Part shown: positions 54,047 through 64,000 of the stretch, piece after piece
Position numbering within the stretch: the stretch's first letter is position 1
How the letters are laid out: each line of letters starts with the position of its first letter
Assembly (NCBI GenBank): GCA_000711775.1
Contig: ARYC01017170.1
Span: 1 to 64,000, forward strand
DNA from: Oxytricha trifallax
Taxonomy: Eukaryota > Ciliophora > Spirotrichea > Sporadotrichida > Oxytrichidae
Reading direction: 5' to 3'
Length of the DNA stretch: 64,000 nt
Position numbers and translations under genes: made by a program
Notes under the pieces: model-generated
What the model was told of the DNA's origin: nothing
Databases searched by the model: none
What the model saw: only the letters and a program-made list of their open reading frames with translations

Positions 54047-56440
54047 ATGAAAAAATAGGTTAAACAATTATAAAGCGAGTCATAAAATATAGAACAATCT
54101 CTGGATTAAGAAAATTGTTAACTAATTGAGAATAAGGATAGCTAATTTTCAAACAAAACTCTTAACATTACAGAGAAATAGTATAGACCAGGGTCGTTCG
54201 ATGAGAGAATCAATAAATCTGATGTTTAAACATTTTGTTAGGAACCAGAAAACTATTATAAAGCAAATAAAATGAACATGAACTAATAAGCTGGTATTGA
54301 TACCGGGAAAGGATTATTTTAGAAACATATAACTACTTATAAAAATTTCTTAAGAAAGGAAGAAAATAATAGAGACACAGACTACAGTTCGCCAAAGATA
54401 ATAAGACAAAAACTATAAGAATAAGATAATTAAAAGGAATTGATACTTAAGGAATACGAAGAGTAATAATTTGAGGTAATAGAGGCTGAGTTAGAGAAAA
54501 TCAAGTTCTAAATAGCTAAATAAATTGTATTTATATTTAAGTTCATGGAAGATAAACCAGTGATGGCATATAGCTACTTCGTGCTGTTCATTATTTTTCT
54601 GATTTATACTGGAAACTAATGGCAGAGATATAGTAAGCTTTTTATTAATGAATGATTTAGCAATTAGTTTCGTGAATTCATACAATAGCCCAGAGCATCA
54701 AGGCGACCCCTTTTACTAAATAAAAGATGCAATACCTGGATACCAAAGTTTATACGGAGCCTTAGTTGGACCAGCTTTCACTTTCCCCTACGCTATTCCA
54801 TTGCTTTTTACTGTAATTAGATGATTTATTTTATAAAGATATAGGGCTTGTTGACAGATAAAGTAAATAGAAAGTGCCTGCTTGGACTAGTTTGTCTGCT
54901 TTGGAGTTTAAGTACAATATTGAGTGGCTTTGGCAATTAAATGTGGACTCTGTTTTTATCAAGAATATTCCTAGGCTTATTTCAAAGTGCATGTGGAGCT
55001 CCTTCATATAGTTTGATCGCCGACTACTTTCCACCAGAGAGAAGAACGTTTGCAAATGCGGTATACTCCTTGGGTATTTACATTGGATAATCACTGTCAT
55101 CATTAACTATTTTGTTGATTAATGGAGTTGGGTAAATTAATTAAGCAAATTTAATCATAATTTTAGATGGAGAGGAAGCTTCTATGTTATAGGGTTCGTT
55201 GGTTTAATCTTTGGAATATTTGGATTACTATTTGTAAAAGAGCCAAAGAGAGGAAGATTTGACGTAAATATAAATGAAAAACCTAAGGTTACTGGACAAA
55301 ATCTTTTAAGGAACTATCTCAATGGTTTCGTTGAGATATTTAGAAATAAAACTTCTCGATGGATAATAATTGCTGGTTGCCTAAGATTCTGGGCTGGAAA
55401 CGCTGTTGCTTACTTCACAGGAAAATACTTTAACATTTTTACAGATCACAATGTATGTATATGAATTATCCTTTAATTAATATAGAATGATTTTTCATAT
55501 TTGAATGCTTTTGCTCTCTTAATAGGAGGATTTTCATCAAATATGCTAACAGGCTTCATTTCAGATAAGTATGATGAAAAGTATGCGATGACAAAAACTT
55601 ATCTCTGTATGTAAGATAAAAAATAGCATATGTAATTGAATATAGATTGGGAACATTCTTTGCAATTCCTACGACACTTGGTGTATTCTTGGTCACCAAT
55701 AATTTCTATTTGGCTATGTCTTTTCTTTTCCTGAAATATTCTCTTTCAGAAGGATGGATATCTCCATCTATTTCCATGATTTAAACAGTTATAGACTCTT
55801 CAGTAAAGGGAGTAGCTGATCTCCAAATAAATTCATTATTTTCTTTTTAATATAGCTATTTCTATGTTCTTATTTACAACAACAATAAGTGGTACAATAG
55901 CAACTGTAGTCATAGACTAGTTAATAATCTTATTTGATGCATATACTCACTTAGAGAGACTTGGCTATATCATGGTAATAAATTGCTGTATTCCATACAT
56001 GGCTGCAATCCCTTGTTTTCTTATGGCAGGTAGAAGTTATGTAGACTATAAAAAGCGGCTTTAAATTATCAAGAAGTCAACTTTAAGCAAATATAAGAAG
56101 GGGGGAAGTTTCCTGCACTCGTTGAAGTCTCCTTCAGTTTTTATATTTATATGTAAAATTTAATAAATTTTACATAAATCAAAAGATTTAACATTTTTAT
56201 GACTAATTAAATATTGACAGTATATTGTTCATCATTTTAGTAGTTCAAGAAAATATAGATTTCACATTACATAGGTAGGTAAAGAACAAAACCAATTGAA
56301 TCAGAATTGAAATAACAATTGGATAAAATATTTGGAATTACTATGAATACAGAGAGGACAATATAATGATTAAGAGTCAGAAATCTACTAATATCAGAAG
56401 AAATATGTCAGAGTTGTTGGAATCTAAAGAGAAATATTGA
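54047..56440 (+). CDS. major facilitator superfamily transporter (spinster-like)
   Basis: ATG 54047 opens a 165-residue Gln-rich cytoplasmic N-terminus, followed by a 12-TM-type transporter from about 54560 (SYFVLFIIFLIYTGNQWQRY). MFS hallmarks are the loop 2-3 motif LLTDKVNRKCLLG, RIFLGLFQSACGAPSYSLIA-type TM4 and DYFPPERRTFANAVYSLG in TM4-5; later TMs include IGGFSSNMLTGFISDKYDEK and FLFTTTISGTIATVVIDQ. Short introns (about 54634-54661, about 54815-54840 and others near 55130-55170, 55455-55485, 55610-55650 and 55840-55860) separate exons. The C-terminus after a gap near 56150-56310 is NIWNYYEYREDNIMIKSQKS..ESKEKY with TGA 56438-56440. Substrate unknown. Confidence 0.85.
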
Positions 56441-56599
56441 ATAATTGATTTATAAATTAAGTATAATTGTAAAAATTAAATTAGTTCGAAAGTTGGTTGA
56501 TAGTTGTTATAAAGATTAATTTAATAATAAAAAAATTTAAAAAAGTGTAACAAACTTCTTTAAATTTTTTTTATCATAGACCAGTGCAAGAGCCTCCCC

Positions 56600-57060
56600 C
56601 CAAATATAATATCAAAGACATAAAGAACCATCAACTTTAAGAGACGAGAAATTCAATAAGGCATTAACGTGCGGAATCTATTTAAGAATTTCTACAGCAA
56701 AATCTAATATAAGAAAATACCTCTAATTTAGGGGATAAAGAAGATAGAGTATTTAATTGATCGATTACTAAGATATAAATCTCACTTAGTGAATCAAAAT
56801 TATCTTGATTAAATAACAATTTTATTGTTTCACAACTGCACTTTAGAGTATGGTTGTCCTCTGTCGCTCCAGCATCATACATCATTAGCGCGTTGCTCAC
56901 ATCTTCAATTGTGTTATCATTTTCATCATCATTTAGCTAGTTGTTTAAAGTGTTTTAATGATAAGATGAATGCTTGTTCCCTGTCTCTTCTAATTCAGAG
57001 TCTTATTCCACAATGGTTGGATCCACTTATAAGTAAAAGATCAGTTTTGATAAAGAGTAT
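56600..57060 (-). CDS. acidic open frame with a CSCE motif, unrecognised
   Basis: A minus-strand frame is open for about 150 codons: DPTIVEQDSELEETGNKHS, NDDENDNTIEDVSNALMMYD, DNHTLKCSCETIKLLFNQDN, then a hydrophobic/Leu-rich end. KCSCET recalls the CSCE motif just before the receiver of HK1, and the acidic linker resembles HK linkers, but the downstream part does not contain the DD pocket of a receiver. It may be a degenerate or scrambled kinase fragment, or a separate gene. No start was found. Confidence 0.4.
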
Positions 57061-57366
57061 ATAAATAGATTATTATAGTTAATTTGGTGGTTAATTTGAG
57101 AGGTGTTAATCGGCGTTTCTTGGTCCTCGCTCTACTCTCGACTCTCACCGCTCTCGAATTAATCATTTTTGGTATCTGGCTAGTGCATTAATCGCATATC
57201 TTGACTGTCTTAGTTTATTGATTATTTGAATCTTTATGGTTAAATGAATTAAAACTGGCCTGGCTAAGCATATAAAATTGTACTCTTTCGCATTTAGGTA
57301 TCGTCAATAATTATTTAATTATCTTACTAGATACTTTGCTCAAAGTCTTTAGAGCAAGAGTTATCG
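57061..57366. other. intergenic stretch, no gene seen
   Basis: Contains a short CT-rich patch (about 57118-57160) but no ORF, RNA gene or repeat that I recognise. Confidence 0.45.
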
Positions 57367-60300
57367 TCAAATTTCATTTTCTATGTGTTCTCTACTCCGC
57401 TCCTAAATTAATAGAAGGTCAGTTGTCTTTATTTATTAGAAATTTATAAATATATACGATCTTGGAGCTTCTCCTTTCTCTTAGAAACTATCTCTATACC
57501 TTGATTCACTTGCTAAATATTGAGGAAAATATCCTGTTGGCTTCTTTCTACAAAATTCTTAATTAGCAGCACTAAACCATTTATAATTAAATTCAAATAA
57601 CATTGCTTATAAATGAAGTTTGCCGATCATAGGATCTTTTTCATGATGTAGCATTATCTCAGACAAGTCAATAGAGTGGTCTTGTATATCTTCTTCTATA
57701 AGGGCCAACTACTTCTAAGTAGAGTTATTTATTATGGTGACTTGCTTCAGATCATTAGATTTGAACAACTTAAATAAGCATTAATTATGCTATGAGGAGC
57801 TTATTTCTTCTGGTGCAGGAACTACTCCACTTAAGGATTTTTCATGATAGGAAAGATGCATTGGAATATATACATGGTTAGGTTGAACTGAATGGAAAGA
57901 TTTTCTATGTATGGACCTTGATCCTGCTAAAATCAAAGAATCTTGGTAATCAATCAAAACCCCAAAACCCTTTCAGTAGTTTGATTAAGTTTTTGATTGA
58001 TAAAAGTAGACTATTAGTGCATATTTTACTAGGGTTTTAATAGGGTTTATGTAGGGGTTTAACGTTTAAATATTAGTATTTTAAGTGAGTATAACAAGCG
58101 AGTTTTTAAAATATTTCACACAAACATAAGCTTAGTGTCATGTGGCAGTTCTCTGAATTTTATCTTTCTAAGATGATGTTTAATTGTTTCTATTGTTTGT
58201 TAATTCTCTTAGCTTGGCTTGATAATAGTTGAGTATGCAAGTTCTCTGAGACCTCCATTTATTTTATTTTTATCGAGATATTGTTTGATTCTCTGCTTAG
58301 AATCTCTCTCACCCCTGCAGCTAAAGTAATCGTTTCTTTGCATACCGCTTTCTATTATTATTACTGCTAGAGCCCAGATATCCCATTATGTGTCTTCATC
58401 TCTCCAATCCTCTCTCTCTGGGAAATATCCAGGAGTGCTGTAAACATTTCCTTATGCAGAGACTTGCACTCTTTGAGCTCTGTTGAAGTCAATAATATAA
58501 ACTCTAAGAGGCTGAAAGTTCATCATGATGTTCTCTGGCTTTAAGTCTCTATGAACATAACCTAGCTTGTGAAGCTCTTCAATCCCTTCAACTATCTGCT
58601 GCACGATCTAGCCAATTTATCTTTGGCATCTTTTTTTCTAATAAAAATTATTTGTAAGTCATCTCGAGTAGAGGAAGTCTTAAGTCAACATGATCTTTTC
58701 CAAGTAGTATAGCATCTAGCTAAATAATATGCTTACACTCTCTAAACTTTGCTTGTTAAAAAGTATAATAGTCATTAGCAAATTCCATTTGGAACTTATC
58801 ATCAGCAAGGAAGTAATTGAAATGATATATCTTGTAAGCATATAAGTCATCTGTAATGACTCTCTTCTCTATTTTTTCTTCAAGAGTGAGGTAGCTTTCA
58901 AGGCAAGAATCTAAGTCAATAATTTTTAATATGGGAATCTTCATTGCCTCTATTTTAACCATGATTTTATTGATCTCAGAGACTGGAAAGTTCTTGACTG
59001 CTTTCTTCATTTTTACTTACTTCTAGACTTCAACTCTAAGAGACTCCACTGGATTTCTTGATCTTCTCTTTTAGAGGAATCTATTTATGATATATTTTTT
59101 GGAAAATAGAGAATTATAACAATTTGATTAACAATATTAGAAATAATAAAAATGTCTAATCAGAATGTGCAGTGTCACTCACAAAATATATAAGTTACAA
59201 AAAACATATCTGAAATTATTTTTTTTATAGGTTGTACCTGCTAAGAGTGGTGGTGCCTGAAGGCAAAGACTTCACAAGAGGCTGCAACGAAGAGTCAAAG
59301 GAAGCAACAAGATGATAAGAACAAATTGTAAAACTAGGTATTGGAGGAGATGAAACTGATTTTTAAGATTTATATTTTCTATTCATATTATTACTATTGT
59401 TATTATTGTTAATTAAATTGTTATAATTCTCTATTTTCCAAAAAAATATATCATAAAATCCCTGTTGATTCATGAATAAAGACAAAACTTTAATTGTGCT
59501 TTTTCTTTAAGTGCACTTTGAGGTCTCTTATATGAGAATATGTATTCTCACAGAACTCACAGACATACTTCCCATCTTTCTTTTAATGCTTGAGATATAA
59601 CCTTAGCATATCGTTGTGTATATCTCTCAAGTGTCTCTTATAAGTTGACTTGTAAGGGAAAACTTTATTGCATTCTTTGCATTAATAGTCAACTTTGGCT
59701 GGTATTTATTAATGCTCTATGGCCGGTTGTTTAACCTCCTTCTCAATTTGCACAGCTCTTATGATGACCTCCTACTTAACTTATATTTAAATCTCAAAGC
59801 TAGACTGGTCCTCTCTACCTTCCATCAAAGCTACAGCTCTCTAATAAGTTGCCAGAGAGAAACTTCTTCTTTGGTGTTCTTGCAACTCTGAAACCTGAGT
59901 ACATAAATGAAGTTATTTAAGTAGCTCACAATAAACGATACAGCATCTTTCCTGAAGAAATTGAGAAGCAAGGTATTAAGATAAGTGATACCTGGCTGTA
60001 GGAACTTCAAAAGCATCCTTTCATCTCAAGTAAGCTTAGTCTTCTAACTTTATAGAAAAACCTGGTACTGCTATATACTTGATGAAAGAGCGCAGCAAAT
60101 TAAACAGAGAGAGAAAGTCTCAAGTAAAGCATGAATTGAGTAAAGAGACTCTTCAAAGATTTTTAAAAGCCAGACGAGATGAACATAGATGCAGGAGCTG
60201 GCACTAAGAGAAGAAACATAGGCCCAAGCAAGCCATAAGAGGAAGAAAAGAAAGAGAAGCCAAATCCTTTTACGGGCAAATTTAATATGTGAACTTATTC

Positions 60301-61626
60301 ATTCGTTTAAATCTAAAACTTATTTATATACACAAAATCTCCCTTCTCTTGCGCATACTTTAGCTTTATCATCGCTGACTCTCTTAGCAGTACTCTTAAT
60401 AAAATCGACTGTATCTGTCTTCAAGTCATGCATCAAGTGATAGAGTAGGAGTTTCTTGTAGTAGCCTTTTAATAGGCCCACATATAGTTCAATTTCATTG
60501 AACTGAGGACTGTAAGGAACATTAAATACAGGTGTTATGTTTAGCCTTTCATATTCCTTCCTTGAGTATTTAGTTTTATGAACTGACAAGTTATCAACGA
60601 ATAGAATAATCTCTTAGTCAGCGTACTTATCTCTGAGTTATTGCAAGAACTTAATATATTATTCAGTCTTTATAGAACGAGGGTGAATAACATAAGTCTC
60701 GAGGCCACTATCTTTACTTATTCCACCAAGAATAGCACGAGTTTACACCTTAACCTTTTAGTCATAAACTTCTATATTACTATACCTCTTGTACCAACAC
60801 CTTGATATAAAGGTATTGAATGTAAATACAGCTTCATCAACGTGTATAAACTTTATATTATGCTCTTAAGACCTCTGCATTTAATCGAATATATAATTTA
60901 AATTAGTCTTATAAAATTGAACATTAAAGTCAATCACTCTCTTAATGGGATTGACTGTCTTGTAAGATATTCCGTTATTTTTATAGATGTTCGCTATAGA
61001 TTAAGCAGAGATGTGAAGCTCAGGAAATTGGCGATGAAACATCACAGCTCCCTAGGCAAGAGAGAAGTGAGCCCAGTATTTAAGAGTCTTATCATTAATA
61101 AGATAGTCAATATGATGCTGCTAAAATTTTAAGGGCCTCTTAGGCTAAGAATTAAGATGCTATCTCTTTAAATTCAATGCTAATAGACAGTGAGACCTCA
61201 CAGTTACTGGAGATTTATGGAATAGCATTAAAGTATAATTCAGAATAGGCTTGAGTTATCCACTATATTCATCACATCCATATCGCAACTTAAACAATAA
61301 TTCTATATACTCACTGTCATAAACAGACCTCAAACCTCGCATATACTCACTTAAATTACTAATATTTAAACATTAAACCCCTACATAAACCCTACAATAA
61401 CCCTAATAAAGTATGCACTAATAGTATACTTTTATCAATCAAAAACTCAATCAAACTACTGAAAGGGTTTTGGGGTTTTGAATGTCGCTATTAAACCAAA
61501 ACTAAATTTAGAATTTATCTATATAAAAATTTTAAGAATATCTTCTGGATAATATAACTTGTCTGATGGTGACTAGCGGCTTCCACCATATTATTAATAA
61601 ACAGATTTTTTAGGATCTACCTTCAT
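57367..61626 (-). CDS. unrecognised gene split by TBE copy 2
   Basis: ATG 61626 starts MKVDPKKSVYQQYGGSRQ..SDKLYYPEDILKIFIQINSK. After the TBE-bearing interruption the frame continues AGSRSIHRKSFHSVQPNHVY, SLSGVVPAPEEISSSQHNQC, MIGKLHLQAMLFEFNYKWFS and FCRKKPTGYFPQYLASESRY to TGA 57367-57369. Treating 57932-61495 as an IES with pointer TTTA leaves 696 nt, exactly 232 codons. A GT-AG intron (from GTTTAATAG to GATTTTAG, minus strand) would give the same phase. The protein has no recognised domain. It starts 62 bp after the stop of HK3 on the same strand. Confidence 0.7.
57955..58100 (+). repeat. terminal inverted repeat of TBE copy 2 (left)
   Basis: Matches 61335-61480 inverted, with about a dozen scattered differences; shared features are AAAACCCTTTCAGTAGTTTG and TTTATGTAGGGGTTTAA. 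Unlike copy 1, it is long and imperfect. Confidence 0.9.
58116..59825 (-). CDS. TBE 57-kDa zinc-finger/kinase ORF, copy 2, interrupted by a MITE
   Basis: ATG 59825 (MEGREDQSSFEIQIQVKQE). There are two intact C2H2 fingers, CKECNKVFPYKSTYKRHLRD and CEFCENTYSHIRDLKVHLKK. A 366-bp TA-flanked MITE follows at 59088-59453; without it the frame continues STGILNRFLQKRRSRNPVES into the kinase-like domain. Kinase motifs are YAYKIYHFNYFLADDKFQME, GYVHRDLKPENIMMNF, YIIDFNRAQ (DFN for DFG), STPGYFPERE and WDIWALAVIIIESG. TGA 58116-58118. One frameshift is seen in a run of seven A (58631-58637 as T), which may be a sequencing error or real decay. Role in TBE biology unknown. Confidence 0.85.
59088..59453. 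mobile_element. TA-flanked MITE nested in the TBE copy 2 57-kDa ORF
   Basis: 366 bp with inverted ends TGATATATTTTTTGGAAAAT of about 50 bp, flanked by TA at 59086-59087 and 59454-59455. The arms contain GAGAATTATAACAATTT on both sides; the interior is unrelated to the TTGTAGG family. Removal with one TA restores the TBE ORF. It therefore inserted after the TBE or travels within it. Confidence 0.9.
59780..60292 (+). pseudogene. TBE 22-kDa ORF, copy 2
   Basis: Plus-strand blocks QTGPLYLPSKLQLSNKLPER, NFFFGVLATLKPEYINEVIQ and FPEEIEKQGIKISDTWLQEL are followed by a 26-bp intron (60030-60055), then KKPGTAIYLMKERSKLNRER. One extra base near 60147 shifts the frame before FKDFQKPDEMNIDAGAGTKR, which ends at TGA 60290-60292, 7 bp from the transposase stop (convergent). 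The 5' end overlaps the antisense 57-kDa start, because the intergenic spacer present in copy 1 is missing here. One indel makes it formally broken. Confidence 0.75.
60030..60055 (+). other. 26-bp intron in TBE 22-kDa ORF, copy 2
   Basis: GTAAGCTTAG..TTTATAG. Same length and position as in copy 1 (4192-4217). Confidence 0.7.
60299..61342 (-). CDS. TBE 42-kDa DDE transposase, intact
   Basis: One continuous ciliate-code frame of 347 residues from ATG 61342 (MRGLRSVYDSEYIELLFKLR) to TGA 60299-60301. N-terminal helix-turn-helix-like region, then KTLKYWAHFSLAQGAVMFHR. Catalytic residues are visible: FIHVDEAVFTFNTF (first Asp), ILFVDNLSVHKTKY (second Asp) and FNEIELYVGLLKGYYKK (Glu). TBE transposases act in trans during genome rearrangement in Oxytricha (known for the family), excising TBEs and IESs. 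No stop or frameshift is present, unlike copy 1, so it may be under selection or recently arrived. Confidence 0.93.
61335..61480 (-). repeat. terminal inverted repeat of TBE copy 2 (right)
   Basis: Inverted partner of 57955-58100, ending in GGGTTTTGGGGTTTTG and followed by AAT. The transposase start codon lies just inside it. Confidence 0.9.
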
Positions 61627-61687
61627 TTTATTAAAATAAAAAAATATTAATTCATTCTATAAATTAAAATAATCTAATATCAAATTT

Positions 61688-64000
61688 TCATTTAGTGCTT
61701 TGAAGCGTTTCTCTCAAGAGTAACGGTTTGTGATTCTATTAAACATATTTGAATTTCTTTTATGATTAATAAATTTGTTAGATGGTTTACATTGTCATAA
61801 TTTTAGAAAGTCTGCATTTATGATACCTATCTTCTGATGAATTAATAAAATTAAAATGCTATGCTTGTTAGTGTTTCTATAAGTTCTCTCACCGTCTCTA
61901 ACCATCTATGCTCCAGATGTAGGGATTCTTTAATGTTAATCTTCATATTTAGGACTAATATTAATGTTTTACGTTTGAAAAATCTCAACTCCAAAATACT
62001 GCCTTGGTCTGTTTCGAGATTTATTTGAGTGCCCTGATTTTTAAGTGATATTGTCACAGAAACTCTCAGGGTTCGATCGTTAATTTGATCCAGAAAAGGC
62101 TATCAATCCTACGTTTCCGTTTATAGTTGATTCGGCATCATGAACTTGGCATTGAAATGGGAAGGTAAAAGTAACTTCTGTCCCTTAATTTACAATTGAT
62201 TCTAGTTTTATAGTGCCTCCTAGCTTCTCAGTAAGTTATTTACATATGCTAAGGCCCAAACCTATTCCCTAAATTGAAATAGTTGTTTCCTTCATGTCAT
62301 TAATCATAGCAAATAATTTGAAGAGTTTTTCCCTTTTCTCTTCTGCTATTCCTATTCCTGTATCTTGAACACTTGTTTCCAAAAATCCACATTCAGAGCA
62401 CAAATGACCACCTAGAATACTTATTTTAACTTTTACTTCTCCAGTTTGAGTAAACTTTATGCCATTCTAAACAATATTTAGTAAGATTTGCTAGTACCTT
62501 GTTTTATCTCCTTTGATATTCGTAATTTTATGTTTTATTAAGTCAGAAACTTCCAAAGACAAGTTGATTTTCTTTTCATCAGCTTAAAATTTGTAACACT
62601 TCATTCATTTAATATGATGAAATTCTTATATTATTAAAATAGTTCAATATTTAATGATTACATCTTAGCAGGCTTCGATGGTTGAGAATGTTTTATATTT
62701 AAAAATTTATATTTAGTTCTTAACTCAGGACTGAATAGGTTTTATTTTATATACATTAAGTCCAGCAAATCCTTAACCAAGAACATGAGAATATTTGCAG
62801 AACTTTTTACTATTCCCAAATAATCAAGAGACTGTTTTATGTCTTAAGCGTCTTTATCCACAGATGAACCTATGCCCCCAGAAATACCCCCTTCTAATAA
62901 GAATTTAGCTTAAATTTTTTATTCCACAAGGGTAGACATAATGATTATCGAATTTAGGGGTGTCAACATTTCATGAGACATGGTTTGAGTTAAGAGTTCC
63001 TGATATTTATTCTCATTTTTGGCTTTTTCGTAGTGAATGATATGACTGATATTTCTAATTATCACCATTTACGCAGGTTTTTATTTGAAAAAGATATCTA
63101 ACTTTTGAATGTGCGTGAATATTCTCTCTTCTTCCTCAAATTATTAAACATGTTGCTCCTACTAAACATTCAATTCATAAAAATGGTCACCTTCTTTGCT
63201 CCATTCCTTGTCTATTAGGAAATCTTATAGAGATGTCAAATGCTGAGGTTTGACACATCTAATATCATTGATTTTAGTTGACTCTAGTTAGGTAGTATGA
63301 ATTTTACCCCCTTCTATATTACTCTCAGTATGATTATGATCTTCATTATTCATATTTAACTTTTTAAACAGTTTTTAGGCAAGTCCTCGCTCATAATTTT
63401 CACCTGCGATGTTAAGGAATTGTTTTAGCTCTTGATTCATATACTCAGCTGCTTCGTCTTCGACAGCGATTAGAATACCCTCAGGCAGCTTTTCAAGAAT
63501 TTGTTAGTACTCCTCTTTAATATTAAGGACTTTTTTCTTCTCCATAAAAAGTGTTTCTCGATTACGTTAGCAAATATAAACGACCACAAAAAGCGAAATA
63601 TAGTGGTATACAATAAAGAAAATGAACAGTGTAAGGAAATGCTAACTTTCAAATTTTTCACATTCTGTAAGATGGTGATAAACCGGGAAGATTTGTACCA
63701 GTAAATAGAATATCATTGTAGTCATGAAAGACTCATTGCAATTTATGAGAGCTAAAGGTAAAAAATAATATAAACCCCCAAGTTCTAAAATATAGTCTTC
63801 TTCTTAATGCAGCATATTAACTTGAGTGCAGAATGCATAAATGAAAATGAGCCACAGAGATTAAAATCTTAGCAATCTGCTGAAAATGTTCAACTTAAAT
63901 CTTGATATAATTATCATTGTAAAGTAAAAGCATAGAGCAAACAATTTTAATATCAAGATGGAGACCTGAGTTACTATATTCTTAATTTTAAAATTTTATT
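61688..64000 (-). CDS. histidine kinase HK3, 5' end outside window
   Basis: Minus strand. Near 63500-64000, hydrophobic blocks suggest the N-terminal membrane region. Then come a PAS-like linker, a HisKA H-box (TQTMSHEMLTPLNSIIIMS, near 62960) and HATPase motifs LNIVQNGIKFTQTG (N-box), VQDTGIGIAEEK (G1), KLFKLFA and GIGLGLSICKQL (G2). After the kinase a Gln/Ser-rich tail (GHSNKSRNRPRQYFGVEIFQ) runs to TGA 61688-61690. No receiver domain is attached here. The segment between 62600 and 62700 is AT-rich and holds an intron or IES. It is a paralogue of HK1 and HK2. Confidence 0.85.

Larger units (their letters stand above)
57955..61480 (-). mobile_element. TBE transposon, copy 2 (3526 bp, largely intact)
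   Basis: Termini are CAAAACCCCAAAACCC with imperfect inverted repeats of about 145 bp, flanked by AAT (57952-57954 and 61481-61483). The order, inverted with respect to copy 1, is transposase (-), 22-kDa ORF (+), zinc-finger/kinase ORF (-). It is about 580 bp shorter than copy 1, even though it carries a 366-bp nested MITE, mainly because the spacer between the last two ORFs is missing. Terminal repeats differ from copy 1 beyond the C4A4 units, so it belongs to a different TBE subfamily. Confidence 0.96.
57932..61495 (-). other. IES containing TBE copy 2, pointer TTTA
   Basis: TAAA (plus strand) occurs at 57928-57931 and 61492-61495. Only 23 and 15 bp lie between these and the TBE borders (including the AAT duplications), so before insertion this was a segment of about 35 bp. 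Removal keeps the frame of the host gene. Confidence 0.6.

Noticed and set aside
56600..57060. This fragment as the C-terminus of HK3
   Set aside because: HK3 ends in its own TGA at 61688, and a separate complete gene (57367-61626) lies between them; no pointer linking the two was found.
57118..57160. CT-rich patch as a regulatory or satellite element
   Set aside because: Single, short and without periodicity or partner elsewhere.
57952..61483. Excision of TBE copy 2 leaving exactly one AAT and an open frame through the junction
   Set aside because: A frame is indeed open that way, but it is not the one starting at ATG 61626; the TTTA junction keeps that start and gives a multiple of three, so I preferred it.

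Overview
The window reads as germline (micronuclear) DNA of a stichotrich ciliate of the Oxytricha/Sterkiella/Stylonychia kind. Three observations support this. (1) Long conserved genes stay open only if TGA is the sole stop and TAA/TAG are glutamine; aconitase, LMF, the VPS9 protein, NEDD1 and the hybrid histidine kinases all show it. (2) Two complete TBE-type (telomere-bearing element) transposons are present, with CAAAACCCCAAAACCC(C) termini and 3-bp AAT target duplications. (3) Coding regions are cut by AT-rich segments flanked by short direct repeats (pointers). Removing a segment plus one pointer copy restores the frame, which is how internal eliminated sequences (IESs) behave. For four genes the coding length left after removing every inferred intron and IES is an exact multiple of three: aconitase 2766 nt, LMF 2337 nt, VPS9 1398 nt and the TBE-interrupted gene 696 nt.

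Layout. 1-2.5 kb: two unrecognised plus-strand genes, the first cut by a roughly 630-bp palindromic element. 2.8-6.9 kb: TBE copy 1, all three ORFs decayed. 7-10.5 kb: a small gene and a Gln-rich coiled-coil gene. 10.9-14.8 kb: two minus-strand genes around a T-rich low-complexity block. 14.9-17.8 kb: lipase maturation factor (minus). 18.1-25.3 kb and 25.4-30.5 kb: two tandem hybrid histidine kinases (HK1, HK2), HK2 carrying a 5'-truncated LINE-like insertion. 30.7-37.5 kb: a TM protein (minus), an EF-hand protein (plus), a divergent TRM1-like tRNA methyltransferase (minus), a small gene (minus) and an orphan inverted receiver domain that fits the end of HK1. 37.7-40.9 kb: complete aconitase. 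41-44.5 kb: an EF-hand protein with a possible CCDC81/HU-like start. 44.6-49.3 kb: three minus-strand genes. 49.4-51.9 kb: NEDD1-like. 52.1-53.9 kb: VPS9 RabGEF (minus). 54-56.4 kb: MFS transporter. 56.6-61.6 kb: a small minus ORF and a gene split by TBE copy 2. 61.7 kb to the end: a third histidine kinase (HK3, minus), cut by the window edge.

The main story is that the interruptions are recognisable nonautonomous transposons acting as precise IESs. A TA-flanked palindromic family (copies of 406-416 bp) splits HK2 exactly inside its phospho-acceptor H-box and splits LMF. An unrelated 377-bp GC-ended palindrome splits the VPS9 domain. A further TA-flanked MITE sits inside the zinc-finger/kinase ORF of TBE copy 2, which itself sits inside a small IES of another gene. 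Separately, the HK1 kinase part and the inverted receiver 12 kb away share a TTGTGAA pointer that joins them in frame, suggesting a scrambled gene with an inverted segment and other genes lying between its parts.
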